64,000 bases of DNA from positions 1,302,001 to 1,366,000 of the forward strand of contig CM037463.1 of the NCBI GenBank assembly GCA_021014325.1, read 5' to 3'. The notes under the pieces were generated by a model, which worked only from the letters and a program-made list of their open reading frames with translations, was not told the DNA's origin and ran no database searches. Source of the stretch: Plazaster borealis (lineage: Eukaryota > Echinodermata > Asteroidea > Forcipulatida > Labidiasteridae). A program made the position numbers and the translations under genes. How positions within the stretch are numbered: position 1 is the first letter of the stretch; every line of letters starts with the position of its first letter. This document shows, one piece after another, positions 33,541-44,200 of this stretch.

Positions 33541-34199
33541 CGGTAAGTAACTACTGTTTCTCTTGCTAATTTTGTAGTCAGCCTAATAGTTACAGAGAAC
33601 CACGAGTGCCATACCACTTATGAAGATGATGGCATAGTTTTTCTGAATTGTTCTGCTAAATAAGACAACTTGCCATTGTCTGGATAAGTGGTACATAGAC
33701 TTATGGACCTCTACAAACTCGGCTTTCTTAGCTAAACTAATCAATCATTGACATGCTGGCATCATATCTGTTCGCTGGAGGTGTGTAATTAGCCAAATAA
33801 TCAAACTCTTACAAACTGTCATACATACATATCACTGCTTTGTTTTGTCTCTGATGTTGGCAGTTATTATTTGTTTTACCTTGTACTTGACATAACGCCA
33901 TGACCTGCTGTTTAGATGTGGCTTCGCTTTTTCTATGCACGCTTTACAATCTGACTTTCAAGGCACTTTTTCACTTTTTATGAATGAATGAAGCCCAACC
34001 CAAACAGCGCGTGTTTCCTCTTTGTTCCATGGCCTTCGGTCAGAAAGTTGTCCAGAATAATCTATAGAATTTAAACATGAAAATATGTACATAAAACATT
34101 TTTGTATGCCTTATAACAGAGTTGTTTTGTCTTGTTTTGCGAGCAATGCTGTAGTTACAGCACTACATGCAAAACAAGAAGATATCGGAATGATGTTCA

Positions 34200-34480
34200 A
34201 ATCTGCAGCCAGTGGCAATCCCATATCTTCACAGTGCCATCCTCCAAGATGACTACACTTGCCCCCACAGAGCTAGGATCATTACTGGGTACCTTCAGAA
34301 TGTGGGATTAGAGAGAATGAAATGGCTTGGCAACAGCCCAGACTTCAACCCAGTTCAACACTTGTGGGATCAGCTAAGTTGTGCTGTACATGCTAGAGTA
34401 ACCAATGCAACCATGTTGGTTGAACTGCTACAAATCCTAGCTGATGTCCAGCATAAGGAGGAGGTACCAGGCTGTTGTGG
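34200..34480 (+). pseudogene. Tc1/mariner transposase C-terminal remnant
   Basis: The translation gives QDDYTCPHRARIITGYLQNV, then MKWLGNSPDFNPVQHLWDQL and AVHARVTN, matching the last part of a Tc1-type DDE transposase. The N-terminal DNA-binding part and first catalytic Asp are missing. The Glu usually found in NP(I/V)EHLWD is Gln here, so the catalytic triad is broken. A dead fragment. Confidence 0.8.
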
Positions 34481-34555
34481 CTGGGTTTGGTTCTTCCACC
34501 CACTACTAAAGTTCATGACTGTTAGTGGTGTTTGAAGCTTTGCATGGTGTGGAAG

Positions 34556-34800
34556 TAAGAAGTAACTATAAATAGTAGTAAACTTGCGGGTACAACCATG
34601 TGTAAAATCTCTTTTGGGAGGAATGTTGGTTCTGAAAAGAACCGGTTGGGTCTCGACGTTTCGAACAGTATACTCTGCTCGTCTTCTCCTGAAGATGAGC
34701 AGAGTATACTGTTCGAAACGTCGAGACCAACCGGTTCTTTTCAGAACCAACACTCCTCCCAAAAGAGATTTTACACATGGTTGTACCCGCAAGTTATTAC
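34556..34800. mobile_element. Family S element, copy 2, large palindrome
   Basis: Arms 34582-34685 and 34690-34794 (about 104 bp) are inverted copies differing at few positions, meeting at tcct. Left outer flank has gtaactataaatagtagtaa. The right arm contains the hammerhead-like segment 34689-34728. It follows tgtttgaagctttgcatggt, also found beside copies 1 and 3. Confidence 0.85.
34689..34728 (+). ncRNA. Hammerhead-ribozyme-like core in family S
   Basis: CTGAAGA, stem II gagcag / ctgttc with loop agtata, GAAAC, GTC, GAGACC. The sequence GAAAC-GTC contains the usual cleavage triplet GUC directly after the core, with stem III reduced to one possible pair. Structure-based guess; no activity data. 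Confidence 0.4.
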
Positions 34801-35144
34801 TTCTACATGACTGTTTGTTTAATAAAAGTTGTTTTGATTAATCTTCTTTAAAGATAGAGTCGGTTGTTGCATTGACCCAAATAGAGGTTAATTTGACATA
34901 ATCCATTTCAGACCACCCACCCCCCCCCTTCACAAAAGAGCTGCTGAGTCCCCCAAAAAAGTGATCAAGTGATTGTTACAAATGTGTGGTCTCATCCTAA
35001 AGACAAAGAAATAAGCTCCACTGATGTTCAATATGATATAAACAAGTCACAAATGAACAAAATCTAGGTAATTAAAACAAATATCCAAACACTTTTTAAT
35101 CAGTTTAGTTTTATAACTCAATAAAAGAAAGAAAATGAGGTAAA

Positions 35145-35212
35145 CTAACCACTGGATCCTCCTGCTGTACCATGTGGACTAGTACTTGCTGGCCTGGCTG
35201 CTGCTGCTGATG
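35145..35212 (-). CDS. Gene 3 exon 7: terminal Ala/Ser/Gly tail
   Basis: Acceptor ccatacgtag. Encodes ASAAAARPASTSPHGTAGGS and SG, then TAG at 35145-35147. A donor-like gttagt overlaps the stop; splicing there to an acceptor near 35010 would give an immediate TGA, so the protein end is nearly the same either way. Confidence 0.5.
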
Positions 35213-38200
35213 CTACGTATGGATTATGCAACAAGAAATAACAATTGAGGGTCAGATGGTACACTTGTACTTTAATTAGTTTTTGTGATATACATACATT
35301 TTGGTATCTTTCACCAGAGTGGTCTACAAATTATCATCCAAAGCAAAAGCAAATATCAGTCCCAACCGACAATGAATACTATTTGTTTTATTTAATTTTT
35401 TAACAACAAAAGGGATTTTGATCAAAGAAAAGAGTGGCTCATGTACAGCAAAGGTGAACAAAAGTCTTTGACATGATCAGGCATGAGAATTGGCGATGAT
35501 GATAAAACCGGAAATCCATTTCATACGAAAAAAAATCAGAAAAATCTAACGCTAAAAATTCATGTTTTGGGCAAGGTGACACAGGCATCAGCGCCGCACT
35601 CAGTGAACTGTTGTCAGTCAGTTTAAACCGGAATTCCATTTTTTCCCCTTTCAAATTTGTGGTCTTCGAGTTCAGTGTGAATTTGATATAAAATTTTGGG
35701 GGTGAGTTGTAGGGGGGTTAACATTTTGATTCCGCCTGAGAATCTTCCAGTTTAAACCGGAATTCCAGATAGCAGACACTGAATACTGAAACTACAGATG
35801 AGTGCTCCTCATGCCACACGGAATTGTTCCCACAGGATTGTTCTTAATTTGAACCCCATATTCACATGTACATGTATAAAGTTAACTGATTATGAACTGA
35901 AACCTAAACTGAATATTTGTTAAAGGGCTTTATGTTAAAATGATTTAGTCTGTGAAGTGGTGCAAGAACGCCATTTAAAATATTTAAACAAGTTTCATAC
36001 ACAAAAATGCAGCTTTACCTTGTTCTTCTGTGTCAGAGTCAATACCTGCCAGAGGAATCTCTGTATGAAAAATAGCAACAAAACAAATAGTATATGTGTA
36101 ACAATAATAGTTTCTCAAGCCAAGTAAGAAAACCCAAACCAGGGTTCTGCCAAAAAAAATTTCAGTGCTGAAGAAAAAAATACGAGACAAAAAACTTTTC
36201 CTAATGACTTTTTACATGCCTTATGGTAAAATACATTAACATTAAACTGTAGTCTCTGATATGCAAAATGGAACTTTACTTTAACAAATTTGAAATTGAG
36301 TGGTAGTTGGCAAAGAAACCCCACATTTGTTTATTGCAAGGGATGGTCAAGGGATCCCAAGTGCCAGTAGGGTGTTCAAGCAACAAGCACTGTGAGCAGG
36401 CCCCAGCAAAATAGTAATACAGTACATTCAGAAACTTTTGCATTATGTGTCCTTGGGCAAGACACTTTAGTAACTATAACTGCTTTCATCAATAGGGGTA
36501 GAGGCCTTGCCTTGGCATGAACTAGAGCAACAATCTCTGATCCTATAGTGCTGTGAAAAGACTGAATTGTCTGCCTTGTTTCCCTGTGAGGGGCTGGTTC
36601 TTCAATGTGTTCCTACGGCTACACCCCTATGTTCCGACACCCCTATGTTCCGACACCCCTATGTTCCGACACCCCTATGTTCCGACACCCCTATGTTCTG
36701 ACACCCTTATGTTTCGAAAGCCCTATGTTCAGACAGCCCTGTGTTCGACACCCCTATGTTCCGAAAGCCCTATGTTCCAACACCCCTATGTTCCGACACC
36801 CCTATGTTCCGACACCCCTATGTTCCGACAACCCTGGTGTATTTTCCTATTCCTAACCCTAACCCTAACCCTAACCCTATGTAAATCATGAGGGGGTTGT
36901 CGGAACATAGGGGTGTCGGAATATAGGGGTGTCGGAATATAGAGCAGTCACTTTCTACATCTAACCTACACAAGCTCAAGCTCTGGTGTTTCTGTTCAGC
37001 AGAGTGTGGGTTCGAGTCCCGGTCGTGACACTTGTGTCCCTGAGCAAGACACTTAACTATAATTGCTTCTCTCCACCCAGGGGTAAAATGGGTACCTGTG
37101 AGGGCAGAGATGGTTCTTGTGGTGATTTAGCTTAGTAGCGCATTTTTTGTTGCACAGGCTGTATACTCCCCAGGGAGCTGAGATGGTTTGAGGAATAAAA
37201 TAAGTGGCCCAGTGACCAGGGGTAATAATGTAGGAAGCACTTTGAGACGCCCTTCGGGTGTTTAAAGCGCGATATAAAAACCGATTATTATTATTATTAT
37301 TATTACTATTATTATTATTATTATTGAATGGCCTCCAGGCCTTGTAAAATGTATATTTCAATTTAAAACTACAAAACAAATAAATAAATGAAAAATAAAA
37401 GATACTTTTGGGTATGCTGGCAGAAATTGTTCATGATATTTTTCATTGGGATGTTGGGTTACATGTTTCCCACAGAATTGCATTAAAATACTTGTGACAT
37501 CCATGAAACAAATAGGTATAATGTATAGTGTGACTGGGCACGAAGCAACATGATAATATGTGCATGTACATGTAGTTCATCATTATATTGTCATACATGT
37601 ACGAAAATTAAGTAAATCAAAGAAAATGATGAGGCAATGATAAACTATTATCTACTTTTCACTTTTTTTGATTTTTTATTTATTTAATGTATGTACAAGT
37701 TTGTTTGCAACCTCTCAAGTACATACATGTACAATCATGTATTCTAATCACTGAGCCAATTTAAAAAACAGAAAGTATCCAAGCCTATCTAAAGTAATTG
37801 AAAGCTGAAAATACAATAAACTGTTGCAATACATGTACAAATGAATGCACAGTGGGGTCAGTGGTTGTGATCTTTGCATGAGGTTTGAATTCAACTTTTG
37901 ATGAAAACCCTTAAAAGGTTAAAACATTAGGCAACAATCTTCCAAGCCTAAAGAGGACAGCACTTACCTTCAAGATTTATTTCATCTGGTGATTTTCCCG
38001 CAAACTGGCCTACTGATGTGAAATGTTTTATGTCATCGGAGTCAGGAAGCTCTGTGACCTTGCTATACTTGCGTCGAGACAAAGTGCAAAGGACTTCTGA
38101 TGAGATCTGTTCAGACCATTCAGCTTCCTTGAGCTTAAGGAAACTCTTGGCCTCCGCCTCATCTTTCTTATTTCCATTTCGCAGGGCTGAACATCTTTTG

Positions 38201-41200
38201 ATTGCTGCCAGTTTTGACAAAATGTTGCCTAGTTTAAAGGCAACTGAAGGCCGCTCAGTTTCATCACTCTCACCTGCTGTCAAGCGAACACCACGTACCA
38301 CAGTGTCAAACTGCAGGGGCTCAATAAAGTCCTTTACTGGAGTATCTGACTGTGTTATGTTATGTAGACTGATCAGAAGCCTACCAACCAGTCGCATTTC
38401 TTGAGCAATATAATGACGTCGCCGCTGTGGGTCCATCCCCCAAAAACGTCGGCCATGTACGTTGCCGAGCTGAATTATCATCGGATCCCCCTTCACAACT
38501 TTGGTTATGTTGTCCTCCTTCATTTGCACAAGGACAGTTTCTACCAGTGGTGTCGCTTCTGCGAAGTCGTTCATGAGCAATGAACTTTCAAGCTTTATAT
38601 CTCTGACACTTTCTTTGGTATCATTGGCTCTATCACGCTGCTTGGCAACACAGAAGTAGGTGATGTGCTTCCGCAAGTCGCTTGTTCTATAAAAGCCAAG
38701 GCACTCTGGACAAGGCCCATAGTCTGAACATTCACTCTCTTCATCAGAGGGCCTTCGAACCATTATAAATTCTCCTTGCTTTGAATCCTTAACCATTTTG
38801 TTATGATAATAATTTCCACGATTTCGCAGGAGCTCAAAAGCTGTGGCCCTCTCTGTAGAATTAACTCCCATTGATGCAATTCTTTTTACTTCTTCTTTGT
38901 CTTTGTGAGCTTGTAGCAAGTGCTTGCTAATTTTGGTGACGAGTTTTGCACAAAATAAACAAGCCTGATGTTTGTTGTAAACTCTTTGATTAGTATGTTG
39001 ATTTCTTGTGACTGGAGGGAAAAATATTGGCTCATTACTATCAGACCTATCAAAATCAGAGAAACAGAGGGACTCATCGTTGCCATCGGATAACGACTGC
39101 GGGTTATCATCACCGGTTCCAGCAATACAGTTTTCATCAGAAACAGAAGTGCCGTCATCACCTTGTCCAGCAATACAGTTCTCATCAGGAAAAGAACGTC
39201 GGCCATGTATGTTACCTAGCTGAATTATCATTGGATCTCCCTCCACAACTTTGGTTATGTTTTCCTTCTTTATTTGCACAAGGACAGTCTTTACCAGTGG
39301 TGTCGCTTCTGCGAAGTCGTTCATGAGCAACGAATTTTGTGGTGTCGCTTCTGCAAAGTCGTTCATGAGCAACGAACTTTGTGGTGTCGCTTCTGCGAAG
39401 TCGTTCACGAGCAACGAACTTTGTGGTGTCGCTACTGCGAAGTCGTTAATGAGCAACGAACTTTGTGGTGTTGCTTCTGCGAAGTCGTTAATGAGCAACG
39501 AACTTTGTGGTGTTGCTTCTGCAAAGTCGTTCATGAGCAACGAACTTTGTGGTGTTGCTTCTGCGAAGTCGTTCATGAGCAACGAACTTTGAGGTGTTGC
39601 TTCTGCGAAGTCGTTAATGAGCAACGAACTTTCAAGCTTTATATCTCTGACACTTTCTTTGGTATCATTGGCTCTATCACGCTGCTTGGCAACACAGAAG
39701 TAGGTGATGTGCTTCCGCAAGTCGCTTGTTCTATAAAAGCCAAGGCACTCTGGACAAGGCCCATAGTCTGAACATTCACTCTCTTCATCAGAGGGCCTTC
39801 GAACCATTATAAATTCTCCTTGCTTTGAATCCTTAACCATTTTGTTATGGTAATAATTTCCACGATTTCGCAGGAGTTCAAAAGCTGTGGCCCTCTCTGT
39901 AGAATTAACTCTCATTGATGCAATTCTTTTTACTTCTTCTTTGTCTTTGTGAGCTTGTAGCAAGTGCTTGCTAATTTTGGTGACGAGTTTTGCACAAAAG
40001 AAACAAGCCTGATGTTTGTTGTAAACTCTCTGATTTGTATGTTGTTTTCTTGAGACTGGAGGGAAAAATATTGGCTCATTACTTTCAGACCTATCAACAT
40101 CAGAGAAACAGAGGGACTCATCATTACTAACAGATAACGACTGCAGGTAATCATCAACGGGTCCAGCAATACAGTTCTCATCAGGAACAGAAGTGCCATC
40201 CATACAACATGTACAAGAACCAACAATAAATTCCTGATCAGGTGACATACTCTCAAACTCTGCTTTATCATCGGTTGCAGGTTGTACAGCCTCTGCATGG
40301 GAGGTTTCTAACCTCGTACTGTTAGGGTTGCTTGAGGATGAATTAACCAAGTTTCCTGATGTTTCATTGTACATGCATCTATATGTAGGCACTGTGGCTC
40401 TGTCTTTAATGTCTATAGGTTTCCTTGACCTACATGGTTGTGGAATGACAAAGGAGCACTCTGAACTTCCATTAGATTCTTCTACACCTTCCCTGTCTTC
40501 GTTACCAGTCGTGCCAGTAGCCTCAAACATTCCCTGAAACACAAATCACAATATTTCATCAGTTAATGTGTACCCTAGTCAATAGTCATAATGGACTCCA
40601 GATCCCATTTTTAGTAGCAATGGACTTGACTTAATTGAATGTAAAAGACTTGAACTTGAGCTTCTTGATTCCAAGACTATGGACAAAGTTCAAAATTTGA
40701 CAAAATATTCAATTTCCTCTCTTCCAAACCCACTGATACTCCATGCAGCACACTGTGGCTATAATTTTGCTCACAATTCCCCCTATTGGTTTCCAACATA
40801 ATTCCCATACACTGTGTGTGCTCAAGCCCTACAGGGCCCCTAATGAGAAAATTCCTGATTGTGCTCTTGTGTTGTTGACAAGTGGCTGACATATTTGCAG
40901 TGGTTGTTGGGCAAGCTCAACCCGAGAACTGACCCAACCAATATCCATCATGACTGAAAACCCAATTGACTGACGGCCTAACCAACTCAGCCAAAAACTT
41001 AAAAAATTACCTGTCAAGTTGGATTTCGGTCGAGTTGGTTTTTGGTCAAAGTACCTATGACTGAGTCAGTTTTTGGTTGATGAGTAATCAAACGAGATGA
41101 ATGCAACCCATACTAAATGTGTTATTCAGTCACATGTTGGCCATGCTCAATCATTTGAGTTTGACACAGCAAAAATAGGACGTCAAGTACAGGGCCCAAT

Positions 41201-44200
41201 TTCATAGAGCTGCTTAAGCAGAAAATATTGCTTAACAATATTTGCTTAGCAGAAATGAGCAGGATACCAGTCACAAATTGTACATGTGACATGGTAGTTT
41301 GCCTGGTAACCTTAAGCATAATTTTGTTTATAGGATTTGAGGCATTGCATGGTGAGGTATCAATATATATTTGGTTTGCGGTAGCACCATGTGTATATCT
41401 ACTTGCTAAGTAGATTTTGTTCTTTGAGAACTTGTCTTGCTTTTTATTCTACTGCCGCAGAGTAGAATATTCGAAATTCGGGAGACTTCTCAGTTCTGAG
41501 AAAAGAACTGTCCTTCTTATTAACTACTACCTGAACGGGAGGTAGGAAATCGGGCGGGACTACTACTTTCGCTATGTGGATTGGGGGGACATAATTTTGT
41601 TGCGCTAAGCCACTTTTTGTGCTTCAGCAGCTCTATGAAATTGGGCCCTGTCTTAAGATCAGCCAGTGTCTCTGATTATACAAACATGTATTAACTTTAC
41701 CTTTTAATTATACAAACATGTATTAACTTTACCTTTTTGTTCCATGGGAGTTCCTTTTCAGCAATTCCATAATCGCAAAGAATCTCTTCTCCTGCAACAA
41801 TGTTTCGTAGGGCGAACAGGCAGAGTGTTGGTGTATTATCTATTTGGATCATCTTCATATGGGAATTCCTCAGCACCTTATTGCCATGGTTCACAAGCCT
41901 CCAGAGAACTAAACCCTCCTCAGGTTCTTTACTTGCATCCACACTTGAAAATAAAGGGAAACAAACTTTACAAATACTGACTGATTATGACTGCATAGAT
42001 GATCATTAAAATGTCCTTTGATCCGCAATGGTTTCTATTGGTACCCCACATGCTAACCAGTGTGGGGAATTGGATGGATGAGCACTATTTGACCCTCAAC
42101 GTTTTTCTTTTAGTGCTAAACAAAAAACATCTAGTTTATCATGTGAAACAGGTGCATTTTTTTTTTGCTTAAATTCTGTTAGCATGTTTCTAAAATGTAC
42201 AAAACTGAACTTACCACATTCTGGTCACTCTTTGGGAAAAGTCACTGTTTGGCAGATTGAAAAAAAATCTGAAGCTTGTTTGTTTGACAAATTCTCTTCT
42301 TTCTCCCTCTTCAGCAGAAATTAGTTCACCGTCATAAATTAACAAAAAATCTCCTTGTGGAATATCAACTTTGCAGAACACACCCCTGCCTGTAGAAATG
42401 AAAAGGCAAGAATTGAAGAGTTAATAGATCAGAATGAACGTACATGTAACGTCAAGCAAAATAATTGTGAAAGTTTGTTTGTAATCTTGATACTTCCTCA
42501 TGTTAAAATGAGCAGCCAAGTGGCTGGCTTTGTTGACAAGAATCGTTTTACTAAGAAAATGGGTTTAAAATAGGTTTTTGAACAATACAATTTTTTATTT
42601 TTTTTTATTTACTTATTTTTGGATTTTTTTGATTGAGAATTGGAATGCAGCAAAATATATCACAGAAAGTTGGATATCTGTATAATAATCAGTGCTAGTC
42701 TAGTGTAGTCGAGTCCACACCAGCCTAGTCCAAGTTCGGGTCAGAGTCTGAGTTCTTCCCTTCAGGTCCGAGTCTTTTACTGTCCGAGTCCGAGTCCCTA
42801 TTGTCTACCAGAGTCTAAATCTAAGGTGTATTTTTTTTTTGCATTGAAAGCTTGGCACTTCACATTTAACTGAAGGTAAAAATACTATGAGTGCCAGAAT
42901 TAGGCCCATTCTAATGTTTGGTGTTTATTTTGCAGGAGCAGATCTACTAATGAATATGTATGTTTAAGTTTACGGGGGCAGATCCACTAATGAATATGTA
43001 TTTTTCTCCCCAAAGGTTGTGAACTCTTTTTATTATGCTAATTTTGTAACTTTGTTTATGAATAGAAGTGCAGAGTTCAGTGCCTTCACTTTCCTTTGTA
43101 CTTGTGTGGTCACAAAGGTTGGTGCGAATAATTATGTATAGTTGTGCACTGAAAGATTGAGCTACTTTGCATGGAGGTTGTGGAATGCAAGATTTTAGGG
43201 AGTGGCAGTAGTCTCACATAGGTTCTTGAAGAAGGAACATGAAATTTTGAGAGAGAGATAGCGAGAATTTGAGTAGGTATTGGAAGTGCCTAAATCTCAC
43301 CAGTGTCGCGCTACAATTCTAACCTTTAAGGTTGTTGTTTTGCTGCAATTTTACTGCCAAACCAGACACAGATAATTCAGGCTGTTATTTTGAGCAATTG
43401 ATTGGCAGAGAACTGAGGCGGCAGTGATTGGCAGTTTAAGTTTGGAAAGCAGGAGAAAATCGTAAGTTGAAATTTGCTTATTGTTGTTGAGGATATTGAT
43501 TCTAATTAAGCAGAAGTCCTGAAACTGAATTGTTCTTGGAAATGTGTATTTCATGTTGTAGGCCTATTAATGGAGCATTGGATTCGAATAGCTTTGGATT
43601 TTGATTACTCTGAATTTGTAGTTCACCATTTTTTGGAATAAGAAATCAGACAAAGAAATGAATTGAGAAGTGTGTATTTATCAAAATGAAGGAGGGCATC
43701 AGGCATTATTGTGTTTGTTCTAATAACTATTTTATAGATGGCCATGATGATGATGCTGGAATCTAACCCTCTCCTAGAAGTTTAAAGTGACCGTACCCTC
43801 ATAGAGTAAAACGTATTTATCGATGTTCTGAGATGAACAAGGAGGAAGGCCAGAGAGCTTATGTTAGTGGAAGAGAGAGCAAGATGCTGTAGTTGTACCG
43901 GAGGACAAGTTTAACCTTTGGACATTTTCACGGTGGGCCAACTTTTTTCACCAAATATTTTGAACGTTTCTTTTGGAGTTGGAATCGGAGTTGAGCTCGG
44001 AGTGGGATTTGAATTGAGGCAGGATGCCAGACCAGAGAATAACTTTTGTTTAAGTGTAAATTTGATTAACTTTTGATTGGAGACATTTAATTGACTATAG
44101 AGTAGATTGGGTGTCATTAAGACGCAAAAAGCTAATCGTTTTAAAAGTCAGAGAATAATTGTTGTTAAAGTGCCTTTTTTGTTTGTTTATAAAATATCGA

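Larger units (their letters stand above)
31281..35144. other. Convergent intergenic region between genes 2 and 3
   Basis: Genes 2 (+) and 3 (-) converge here. It contains a long AT-rich minisatellite (31850-33540), a Tc1/mariner transposase remnant (34200-34480), a 210-bp palindromic family S element (34556-34800) and nothing else recognisable. 33540-34190 and 34810-35140 show no feature. Confidence 0.6.
36061..37967 (-). other. Intron 5 of gene 3
   Basis: Contains the 16-bp minisatellite with a telomeric tract (36618-36945) and the SINE at 36965-37330. 37330-37967 is AT-rich with several acatgtac motifs and no recognised element. Confidence 0.6.

Noticed and set aside
36553..36891. Frame of 112 residues with repeated MFRHPYVPTPLCSDT-like units
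   Set aside because: Direct translation of the 16-bp minisatellite.
39251..39771. Plus-strand frames of 113 and 165 residues
   Set aside because: Antisense shadows of the 42-bp coding repeat in gene 3 exon 5.
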